DNA from: an uncultured Clostridium sp.
GTDB lineage: Bacteria; Bacillota; Clostridia; Lachnospirales; Lachnospiraceae
NCBI GenBank assembly: GCA_900543885.1
Contig: UQTA01000096.1
Coordinates: forward strand, 1-9,335
Direction of reading: 5' to 3'
DNA: 9,335 bases
This document shows, piece by piece, positions 1 to 5,830 of the stretch (position 1 is its first letter; every line of letters starts with the position of its first letter). Made by a program: the position numbers and the translations under genes. The notes beneath the pieces are model-generated. The model saw only the letters and a program-made list of their open reading frames with translations, was not told the DNA's origin and did no database searches.

Positions 1-1
1 T

Positions 2-508
2 GATACAACCTATAATTTCGACAAAGCAAAGATCTATGCAGCAGGACACAGCCTGGGTGGTTTTGTCTGCGGACAGATCACTGCCAGAAGATATGAAATA
101 AAGGGTGCTGCTCTTCTGATGCCCTGCAATATAGGACGTATTGCAAAAATCGCTGAAAATGATCCTGAAAACGCTAAAGTCCTGGAAGATGTATTAAATG
201 ACAGTGTAAACTGGCTTACAGGCCTTACAGAAGGCTGTCTCTATAAAGAAGCGGCAGAACATGAAAAAGACTATGCTTTAGAATATCAGGCTGCTGCTCT
301 TTCTAAAAAGCCTTTATTATGCATCACCGGATCTCTTGATATCTGCACTCCGAAAAAGGAACATTTGCAGCCCGTCCTGGACGCGATCAATGCATCAGGG
401 GGCGGAAATGTAAAAACATTAGAATATCCTACAGATCATTTCTTTTCTGACTATCGGTTGGAAATTTCAGATATTACAACAGAATTCTTTAAAAATCTTG
501 CAGTATAG
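2..508 (+). CDS. alpha/beta hydrolase, 3' part (start outside window)
   Basis: The last 168 residues of an alpha/beta hydrolase can be read from the window edge; the start and the first strands of the fold are missing. The nucleophile elbow GHSLGG is visible (Ser at visible residue 17). The likely acid is Asp 113 in CITGSLD, and the likely base is His 146 in PTDHFFSDYR near the C-terminus, so the catalytic triad looks complete. The family includes serine esterases, dienelactone-hydrolase-like enzymes and acyl-peptide hydrolases; the substrate cannot be told. No signal peptide can be judged because the N-terminus is missing. The protein is clearly related to the hydrolase domain of the next gene: both have TxYNFDK before the elbow, a PC pair after it, and DHxFS around the catalytic His. 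An intrinsic terminator follows 46 bp after the stop, so this gene ends its transcript. Confidence 0.88.
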   Translation, partial: DTTYNFDKAKIYAAGHSLGGFVCGQITARRYEIKGAALLMPCNIGRIAKIAENDPENAKVLEDVLNDSVNWLTGLTEGCLYKEAAEHEKDYALEYQAAALSKKPLLCITGSLDICTPKKEHLQPVLDAINASGGGNVKTLEYPTDHFFSDYRLEISDITTEFFKNLAV

Positions 509-553
509 TATATAATCGTTACTGTACGTAAATAACATAGAATCTTCTGTCTG

Positions 554-607
554 GGCCGCTTCAAAATACAGAACATATGGATCGTATTTTGAAGCAGGCC
601 TCTTTTT
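554..607 (+). terminator. intrinsic terminator after the first hydrolase
   Basis: A hairpin pairs 554-569 with 584-600. The stem is GGCC plus GCTTCAAAATAC against its complement, with a single bulged A at 596 and a 14-nt loop. TCTTTTT follows directly at 601-607. This is a standard Rho-independent terminator for the plus-strand gene ending at 508. Its T-tract is shared with the -35 region of the next promoter, so the two transcription units are packed tightly. Confidence 0.88.
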
Positions 608-634
608 GACTTTTCTCACCTCCCATGATAAAAT
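606..634 (+). promoter_or_regulatory. sigma-A promoter of the hydrolase-AraC gene
   Basis: TTGACT (606-611), a 17-bp spacer and TAAAAT (629-634) form a good housekeeping promoter on the plus strand. Transcription would start near 641, giving a leader of about 118 nt. The -35 begins in the T-tract of the preceding terminator. The -10 overlaps the left arm of the outer inverted repeat 631-640/712-721, so a protein binding that repeat would cover the promoter. No -35/-10 pair of similar quality was seen closer to the gene. Confidence 0.62.
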
Positions 635-721
635 ATATGTGAAAATTCAGCCTTGCGAAGATTTAGAGCCGAAAGGGCGTTGAAAGCAAGAAGATACAAG
701 GCTGAACTGTTACATATATTT
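631..721 (+). other. long nested inverted repeat / structured mRNA leader
   Basis: Two perfect 10-bp inverted repeats are nested: AAATATATGT (631-640) with ACATATATTT (712-721), and TTCAGCCTTG (646-655) with CAAGGCTGAA (697-706). They are separated by symmetric 5-nt segments that can form three of five pairs, one of them a wobble. The whole is a stem of about 25 bp capping a 41-nt purine-rich region. That apical region contains CCGAAAGG, a GNRA tetraloop on a short stem, and a CTTGC/GCAAG pairing (652-656 with 686-690) that competes with the inner stem. With transcription starting near 641, only the inner stem and apex would be in the RNA. No T-tract follows, so it is not a terminator. I do not recognise it as a known riboswitch; it could be a regulatory leader, a binding site or a small repeat element. 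Confidence 0.6.
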
Positions 722-758
722 ACATAAATGATAATACGTAACTAAAGGGGAAATAAAG

Positions 759-1895
759 ATGAAAACAGCAAATGGTGCGTCTTTATATGCACCTGCTGTC
801 TACGGACCGGCAGGACGCATTTTGTGTACAGTATATACAGCAGAAGGTGACGGGCCCCATCCTGTTCTGATCTTCACCCACGGTTATCCGGGACATGAAA
901 AAAACCTGGATCTTGCACAAGCTTTGCGAAGAGCCGGTTTTTCTTCTGTTATCTTCTTCTATCGCGGCTGCTGGGGCAGCGAAGGGGATTTCTCTTTTGA
1001 GGGAAGTTTTGAAGACACTAAAACTATTTTAGATTTTGTATTAAATGATACTCAATACAATTTTGATAAGAAAAATATATTTTTCATTGGCCATAGCTTA
1101 GGCTGTGTCAATGCAGCCCGGATGATCGCCCTGTATCCTCATGTAAAGGGCGGCGTCTTTTTAGCGCCCTGCGACCTTTGGCGCATTTATCTTCTTGGTC
1201 TTAAAAATGATAATTACAGAGACCATTTGCACGCTCTTTTAGAAGAAGGGATCCCTTATATCCATGGTACCGATGAAACAGCGCTGACCGCAGAAATAAA
1301 AGGCAGTACAGGCCGGTTGTCTATCGGTTCCTGTATTCAGGCAATCTCTGAAAAATCCATTCTCTGGATCAGCAGTCCCGATGATGAAGTAGTTTCTGAA
1401 GCGGAGGAAACTTATCCCTATATAAAGAAAATAAAGCAGTTTTCCCCTTCCAGGTTTAAATGGCTGCGGGTTTCTTCTGACCATTATTTCTCCAATATGC
1501 GCTCCCAGCTGACCGAAGACATTGCCAGCTTTCTTTTAGAAAACACGGATCACAAAAAAGCGCATATTGACCCGACTTCTTTCGAATCCATACTCCGCAA
1601 ACTGATCCGCCAGCGGCTGACTTCCATCACACTGCCAGCTGCAGCCAGCTACTTCCATATCAGCGTTCCCTATGCCAGTGACCTGACCCGCCAGATCACA
1701 GGAAAAAATTTTACAGCCCTTGTATTAGAAGAACGTATGAAAGAATCAGAAAAGCTTTTGAGAAACAGTAATATACCGATTTCTAAGGTAGCTCTTCTCT
1801 CCGGCTATCAGGAACCTTCTTATTTTATGAAAGTGTTTAAGAAATACTTTGGATGTACACCAAGCCAGTACCGGGAAAATAAAGATCTTCACTGA
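759..1895 (+). CDS. alpha/beta hydrolase fused to an AraC-type DNA-binding domain
   Basis: This 378-residue protein has two parts. Residues 1-265 form an alpha/beta hydrolase: an oxyanion-side HGYPGHE at 41-47, the nucleophile elbow GHSLG at 111-115 (Ser113), a probable acid at Asp209 and a probable base at His242 in DHYFS. Residues 275-375 form an AraC/XylS helix-turn-helix pair, with the first helix-turn-helix near 292-316 and the second near 340-373 (SKVALLSGYQEPSYFMKVFKKYFG, then TPSQYR), which is the family signature. AraC proteins usually carry a cupin or other small-molecule sensor; a hydrolase in that place is unusual. The triad looks intact, so the domain may bind and also hydrolyse its ligand. 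There is no signal peptide, so it is cytosolic. The ATG is well supported by AAAGGGG 8 nt upstream. It lies directly downstream of a paralogous hydrolase, which suggests it controls that gene or itself. Its stop overlaps the convergent ligase gene by 7 bp. Confidence 0.9.
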   Translation: MKTANGASLYAPAVYGPAGRILCTVYTAEGDGPHPVLIFTHGYPGHEKNLDLAQALRRAGFSSVIFFYRGCWGSEGDFSFEGSFEDTKTILDFVLNDTQYNFDKKNIFFIGHSLGCVNAARMIALYPHVKGGVFLAPCDLWRIYLLGLKNDNYRDHLHALLEEGIPYIHGTDETALTAEIKGSTGRLSIGSCIQAISEKSILWISSPDDEVVSEAEETYPYIKKIKQFSPSRFKWLRVSSDHYFSNMRSQLTEDIASFLLENTDHKKAHIDPTSFESILRKLIRQRLTSITLPAAASYFHISVPYASDLTRQITGKNFTALVLEERMKESEKLLRNSNIPISKVALLSGYQEPSYFMKVFKKYFGCTPSQYRENKDLH

Positions 1896-3184
1896 GCATC
1901 CACTACCTGCAAAGCTCTTTTTAAAACCTTGCCGCTTTCATTAACCGGCAATGAATCCAAAAAGAAAATCTGTCTGGGAATCTCTTCTTCACGAAGAGAT
2001 TTTTTCAGCATTAAGCGGATCTTTTGTGGTTCCTCAGATGATCTTTTGTCTTTTAAAACAAGCCAGGCAGCCAGATATTCACGCCCATTCTTTTCAATGG
2101 GTTTTACAGCTGCTTCTGCAGCTATTCCAAGATTTAAGATCGCCTGCTCCACATAAACTGCAGATATCTTTCTGCCATTGATATTGCAGATGTCATCTTT
2201 TCTGCCATCAAAGCAGAAATATCCTTCCTCATCCTGATGGGCATAATCTCCTGCGCTTGCCTCTTTTCCGGCCCCGATCACTCCAAAATCGGTATTTACA
2301 AGCAATCTTCCTTCTTTAAGTTTTACATCCACCTGTGGAAAAGGATGACCGATCCGTGTCTTGTCCTCATTCATCTCATAGTCACGGATATAGGTAACGT
2401 AGCTTAACTCACTGGCGCCATAGTAGAGAGTGATCTCTGCCTTTGGAAAAAATGTTTTAAGCTTCAAAGCATCTTTTTTCCCAAGACTCTGGGAACCGCT
2501 TAAGATAGTCTCTATCTCTTCTATGGGAGCAAGATCTTCATGTTTTAAAGCCTGATATAAGACATGAAGCTTGGTGGGAATCAGGTAAATGCCGTCTGCC
2601 CGCCACTGTTTGATCTCTTTTATCCACAGCCTTGGATCAAAGCGGTCTTCTGAAAGAATGGTGGCTCCTGCGGACAGCTGGGCCATATACAGATTCATAT
2701 TTCCTGTAAAAGCCAGACTTCCCTGCATAAACAGGCGGCTTTCAGATGTAATATGAAAGACTTCATTCTGAATGGAAAAATAGTTATACCAGCTTTCAAA
2801 GGTTCTGAAAAGCAGTTTATTTTCACCAGATGTTCCGGAAGTCATAACAGCCATGCAGGCTTCTTCTGGTATTTTTGTTTCTGCACTAAGCTTTTGTGCC
2901 AGAGCATCCCTATGATCTGATGCTGTATCTTTTGGAAGAATCACTGGCACATAGCCCATTCCCTGACAGGTTAAAAACTCTGTCAGCTGGTCCATAGCGT
3001 GCTCCTTCTGGATAAAATACAGCTGCTTTTTAGCAGACGGTTTCCATTTTTTCTGTTTTTCCTTAACCAGAAGAAACAGTTCCCTGTATGTGAGAGAACT
3101 GTTTCCTGTACAAACTGCTTCTTTTTGAGGTGTTCTGTTTTGGATATCTTCTATCATTTCCAGATAGTTGCTGATCTTTCCCAT
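1889..3184 (-). CDS. AMP-forming acyl-CoA ligase (YhfT-like) of the biotin-linked operon
   Basis: A 431-residue member of the ANL superfamily, which activates a carboxylic acid with ATP to an acyl-adenylate and then transfers it to CoA. The motifs appear in order: the P-loop TSGTSGENK at 115-123, YYGASE at 254-259, GDYAH at 312-316, the hinge region DGRKDD at 326-331 with NINGRK at 334-339, and the catalytic Lys419 in NESGK. The protein is about 70 or more residues shorter than typical fatty acyl-CoA synthetases, with the shortening mainly before the P-loop. The ATG is preceded by GAGGAG at 9 nt. It is the last gene of the operon, 32 bp after the thiolase. BioY next to an acyl-CoA ligase and a thiolase recalls Bacillus yhfU-yhfT-yhfS, so a pimelate-like or biotin-like acid is a reasonable but unproven substrate. 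MenE or an o-succinylbenzoate ligase is less likely because no menaquinone genes are nearby. Confidence 0.87.
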   Translation of the reverse strand: MGKISNYLEMIEDIQNRTPQKEAVCTGNSSLTYRELFLLVKEKQKKWKPSAKKQLYFIQKEHAMDQLTEFLTCQGMGYVPVILPKDTASDHRDALAQKLSAETKIPEEACMAVMTSGTSGENKLLFRTFESWYNYFSIQNEVFHITSESRLFMQGSLAFTGNMNLYMAQLSAGATILSEDRFDPRLWIKEIKQWRADGIYLIPTKLHVLYQALKHEDLAPIEEIETILSGSQSLGKKDALKLKTFFPKAEITLYYGASELSYVTYIRDYEMNEDKTRIGHPFPQVDVKLKEGRLLVNTDFGVIGAGKEASAGDYAHQDEEGYFCFDGRKDDICNINGRKISAVYVEQAILNLGIAAEAAVKPIEKNGREYLAAWLVLKDKRSSEEPQKIRLMLKKSLREEEIPRQIFFLDSLPVNESGKVLKRALQVVDAQ

Positions 3185-3216
3185 GAATTTTATCTCCTCA
3201 ATATACTCTGTAAATC

Positions 3217-4356
3217 TCAGACTCGTTCTACCAAAAGGGCAGTTCCGATCCCACCTGCTGCTGCCACACCGCAGATACCGAATCTTCCCTGGTTCATCTG
3301 CAGATCTTTCAGCAGATGTGAAAGGATAATAGCCCCGGAAGCGCCATAAGGATGTCCATAGGCAAGAGCTCCGCCCAGTGGATTTAACCGCTCTCTGATC
3401 CCTGGAAATTCCCGCTCTAAAAGCACATCGATCACAGCAAAAGCTTCATTGACTTCCAGGCTGTCTATGTCATCTATGGAAAGTCCGGTCTGTGTAAGGA
3501 GCTTTCTGATGGCCAGAACCGCTGTTTTAGGGCTCATAAAGGGATCGCTGCCAATGGCTGTGCCAAAACGGAATGCTGCCTGAGGCGTTAAGCCATGTTC
3601 TTTTCTGTATTTTTCAGAACAAAGGACTACAAAGGCAGCTCCGTCATGCATGAGGCAGGCATTAGCAGCTGTTATCACAGAACCGCCGGGCAGCAGATAG
3701 GGAAGCCGGTCTAATAAACGCTGACTCATGGAAGGTCTGATCCCTTCATCTTTTTTGCTGTCTGCAATAGAAATCTGGATATCCGATAAAGCACTCTCTT
3801 TTGCCGCCTGAGCCGCTCTTTTATGACTTAAGAGAACCCAGGGATCCATTTCTGCTTTGGTAACGTTTTCTGTAAGAGCAGTTTTTTCTGCTCCCTCTAA
3901 CATAACCTGCTCTCCCTGAAAACCGGGAATGAATTTTGCTACTGTATAGCTTTTTCCTTCCTGATAATCTGGATGATTGGGATTCCACATGCGTACCGGC
4001 TGGGTAGAAGAACTTTCAAAACCGCCTGCGATCACCAGGTCTGCCAGACCACTTTCGATTTTTGCAGCTGCCGCTGTAATACTTTCCAGGGCAGAGCCAC
4101 ACTGAAGATCTAATGTAACTGCAGGTATGGTTTCACTTAAACCTGCTGTAAGCGCTGCAAGGCGGGTGATGTTTCCGCCTCCCGCCACAGCATTTCCGCC
4201 TATTATGTAATCGATCTCATTGTCCTTTAGAGTGAATCTTTCTTTTATTTCTTTTAAAACCCGGGCTCCCAGAACTTCGGCGGGGATCTTACGGTACATA
4301 CCGTCTTTCACGCCGATGAAACTTCTAAGGCCCCCTAAGATCCATACATTATCCAT
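3217..4356 (-). CDS. thiolase (acetyl-CoA acyltransferase, YhfS-like)
   Basis: A 379-residue thiolase catalysing reversible Claisen condensation or cleavage of acyl-CoA thioesters. All the family's catalytic elements are visible: the acylated Cys86 in LDLQCGSAL, NEAFA at 303-307, His335 in GHPYGASG, and the second Cys362 in CGVAAAGGIG near the C-terminus. The length is normal for the family (about 390). The ATG has AAAGG 9 nt upstream. It lies third in the operon, 59 bp after bioY (with a repeat element in the gap) and 32 bp before the ligase. No acyl-CoA dehydrogenase or 3-hydroxyacyl-CoA dehydrogenase is next to it, so the cluster is not a full beta-oxidation set. Together with the MaoC-like hydratase and the ligase it could either shorten an acyl chain or build one by condensing acetyl-CoA with another acyl-CoA. 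The direction is not decidable from sequence. Confidence 0.9.
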   Translation of the reverse strand: MDNVWILGGLRSFIGVKDGMYRKIPAEVLGARVLKEIKERFTLKDNEIDYIIGGNAVAGGGNITRLAALTAGLSETIPAVTLDLQCGSALESITAAAAKIESGLADLVIAGGFESSSTQPVRMWNPNHPDYQEGKSYTVAKFIPGFQGEQVMLEGAEKTALTENVTKAEMDPWVLLSHKRAAQAAKESALSDIQISIADSKKDEGIRPSMSQRLLDRLPYLLPGGSVITAANACLMHDGAAFVVLCSEKYRKEHGLTPQAAFRFGTAIGSDPFMSPKTAVLAIRKLLTQTGLSIDDIDSLEVNEAFAVIDVLLEREFPGIRERLNPLGGALAYGHPYGASGAIILSHLLKDLQMNQGRFGICGVAAAGGIGTALLVERV

Positions 4357-4384
4357 AAGTTTATACCTTTATGACTTTATCTAT

Positions 4385-4425
4385 ATGATGTTGGGGGCAA
4401 AAGGTCTTTTGCACCCTATGATACC
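4385..4425. repeat. palindromic repeat, copy 1 (inside the biotin operon)
   Basis: The segment starts with ATGATGTTGGGG and goes on to CAAAAG. It folds back through CTTTTGCACCC: 4393-4403 pairs with 4406-4416 with one mismatch. It shares 17 of 18 bases at its left end with the repeat at 7340-7412. It fills most of the gap between bioY and the thiolase gene and overlaps the last codons of bioY, providing its TAG stop (4416-4418). Hairpins like this inside an operon can stabilise or attenuate the mRNA. Confidence 0.6.
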
Positions 4426-4976
4426 GGGAACAGTCTGCGCAGGGGCTTTGCAATTCCTGCTGCTGCAAAACATTTTACAATATCCAACGGAATAAATGGA
4501 AGCACTGCCTGAACCATGATAGCGCCCCATGGCTGATTGGTCACATACTTCATCTGAACTGCTCCAAACAGATAAATAACCGGTATTCCCACAACAACGA
4601 TAAATGCAGTCTGCCATCTTACTTTCTTGACTTTGCAGCAGAACAGGGAGATCAGAACTGCTGCTACCAGATTGCCGTAACGGTATCCCCCATTTGGTCC
4701 TAAAAGCATTCCAAGAGAGCCGCCGATCCCTACTGCACTTAACAAGATCCATGTGATCATAACTGCCAGTGTCTGCAGCGGTGAAAGGAGCAGTCCGATC
4801 AGATTTACCATTAAAGTCTGGGCTGTAATGCTTGCAGTAGAAAATGGCAGCGGGATCTTAATATAAGTGGATACGATCAGAAGCGCTGCCATCAGGGCCA
4901 TGATGGTAAGGCTTCGTATATTCCAGATGCTGTGTGTGTTTGCTCTGTTAATGGATTTTGATGCTGTCTGACTCAT
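4416..4976 (-). CDS. bioY: BioY, biotin transporter substrate-binding (S) component
   Basis: This 186-residue integral membrane protein of the BioY family is the biotin-binding S component that works alone or with a shared energy-coupling (EcfA/EcfT) module. About six hydrophobic segments are visible. Family signatures include TAQTLMVNLIGLLL in the first third, GPNGGYRYGN (the family usually has GPTGGYL, so Asn replaces Thr here), and PFIPLDIVK near the C-terminus (family PFxPGDxxK). I chose the ATG at 4976 because AAAGGA lies 10 nt upstream; a longer in-frame reading would need a TTG at 5018 with no site. It is the second gene of the operon, 61 bp after the hydratase. No ecfA or ecfT is in the window, so it probably uses the housekeeping ECF module. 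The C-terminal codons and stop lie inside a repeat element. The likely BirA operator upstream supports a biotin-related substrate. Confidence 0.9.
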   Translation of the reverse strand: MSQTASKSINRANTHSIWNIRSLTIMALMAALLIVSTYIKIPLPFSTASITAQTLMVNLIGLLLSPLQTLAVMITWILLSAVGIGGSLGMLLGPNGGYRYGNLVAAVLISLFCCKVKKVRWQTAFIVVVGIPVIYLFGAVQMKYVTNQPWGAIMVQAVLPFIPLDIVKCFAAAGIAKPLRRLFPVS

Positions 4977-5037
4977 ATCATTTTCGTCCTTTCTTTTATC
5001 ACGCAGAATATATGGCAAATTGGTTTTTCTTTGGATC

Positions 5038-5673
5038 TCAGATCTCTGTTACAGCAGCTTTTAAAATAGTCCTTGTGGAAGTTTTCAGCAGGATGCTCTT
5101 TTTATTTTCTTCTGAACTCATACTGAAAACCGCCTCTTCTCCTGTCTGTAAAGGCATGAGAAAACGTACATCCATTTGGAGCTGGTCTGGAAACCGGTCC
5201 TGAAACATTTCAAACATCCGGTTTACCATAAGAAAGCCTGGAACAATGGCATCCTTTCCCTGATGAATGGGATTCGTGTCATTTACTGCCTGTAAATATA
5301 ACTGGATCTCTTTTTCTGTTACTGTTAAAGTTGGGGATGACTGGGTGTTCTCTGTGGGAACAAATGTTCTGGCTGGCTGTTTTCCCATGGAAAGGCTTCC
5401 TGGATCAATAAGGGTGACTTCTAAACTGTCCTCTTCTCTTCTGCTTTGTCCTGTAATAAGAACTTTAACCAGTCTTGCATCACTTTTTTGAACCTGCATT
5501 TTATATGCATATTCTTCATTATCTGGCTGTTCAAAATGCAGTAACCTTCCTGAGGAACTGTCTTCTCTCTGTTTTTTAAGGCAGAACCTGCATTTGGCGA
5601 TCATCCAGCCTTCATATCCTGAAAGCTTAGAAAGCGTCTTTTCCAGTCCCAGAAGCCTTTTTTTGTGATCCAT
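5038..5673 (-). CDS. MaoC-like hotdog-fold (R)-enoyl-CoA hydratase/dehydratase
   Basis: A 211-residue protein, read from the ATG at 5673. The C-terminal half (about 118-211) is a MaoC-type hotdog domain with the hydratase signature NDTNPIH: catalytic Asp132 and His137, followed by AIVPGFLMV, as in PhaJ-type (R)-specific enoyl-CoA hydratases. The N-terminal half has beta-rich stretches that may be a degenerate second hotdog, and a CRFC pair near residue 28; I could not assign it. It is the first gene of the operon. The start is uncertain: an upstream in-frame TTG at 5706 has no ribosome binding site, while the ATG has AAGGAAG about 12 nt upstream, a slightly long spacing. The family hydrates trans-2-enoyl-CoA (or dehydrates the 3-hydroxyacyl-CoA), which fits between the ligase and thiolase in one pathway. 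It is absent from the Bacillus yhfSTU set as I remember it. Confident on family, not on substrate. Confidence 0.74.
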   Translation of the reverse strand: MDHKKRLLGLEKTLSKLSGYEGWMIAKCRFCLKKQREDSSSGRLLHFEQPDNEEYAYKMQVQKSDARLVKVLITGQSRREEDSLEVTLIDPGSLSMGKQPARTFVPTENTQSSPTLTVTEKEIQLYLQAVNDTNPIHQGKDAIVPGFLMVNRMFEMFQDRFPDQLQMDVRFLMPLQTGEEAVFSMSSEENKKSILLKTSTRTILKAAVTEI

Positions 5674-5775
5674 AACAGTTGTAAGCTTCCTTTCTGTCTG
5701 TAACAAATGTCTGGTTTTTGTACAAATATTCTGTTTGTATTAAGGTATTTATAAATTGTCTCCGAAAACGATTTG

Positions 5776-5804
5776 AGTATAACAAAGCCGTTTTTAATTG
5801 TCAA
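5776..5804 (-). promoter_or_regulatory. sigma-A promoter of the biotin-linked operon
   Basis: On the minus strand, TTGACA (5804-5799, a perfect -35), a 17-bp spacer and TATACT (5781-5776, one base from consensus) form a very strong housekeeping promoter. Start of transcription is expected near 5769, giving a leader of about 96 nt before the hydratase ATG. The -35 lies inside the proximal arm of the inverted repeat at 5796-5830, so a repressor on that repeat would block polymerase. Confidence 0.85.
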
Positions 5805-5830
5805 CTATATTTTTGTAATGGTTGACAATT
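5796..5830. promoter_or_regulatory. probable BirA (biotin repressor) operator
   Basis: AATTGTCAAC (5796-5805) and GTTGACAATT (5821-5830) are a perfect 10-bp inverted repeat with a 15-bp AT-rich spacer. BirA operators of Gram-positive bacteria have this layout: TTGTnAAC and GTTnACAA half-sites about 14-16 bp apart, bound by a biotinoyl-AMP-BirA dimer. The position over the -35 of an operon containing bioY supports the call. The distal arm overlaps the TAA stop (5829-5831) of the preceding dehydratase gene. Confidence 0.82.

Noticed and set aside
625..732. ATGATA on both sides of the nested inverted repeat as a target-site duplication
   Set aside because: The right copy is not adjacent to the repeat end and six AT-rich bases are easily matched by chance.
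1239..1484. Open frame antisense to the hydrolase-AraC gene
   Set aside because: Shadow of a well-supported coding region; no start signal or recognisable domain.
1929..1951. TTGCCG/CGGCAA hairpin followed on the minus strand by GGTTTTAAAAAG inside the end of the ligase gene
   Set aside because: The stem is only 6 bp with a long loop and a weak, interrupted T-tract, and it lies within coding sequence before the stop; not convincing as a terminator.
5764..5795. GAAAACG/CGTTTT short inverted repeat around the -10 of the biotin operon promoter
   Set aside because: Short and AT-rich with a long loop; the strong promoter and the 10-bp BirA-like repeat explain this region better.
5601..5804. 67-codon open frame on the minus strand ahead of the hydratase
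   Set aside because: It starts upstream of the predicted transcription start and runs out of frame through the hydratase start; no ribosome binding site or family match.
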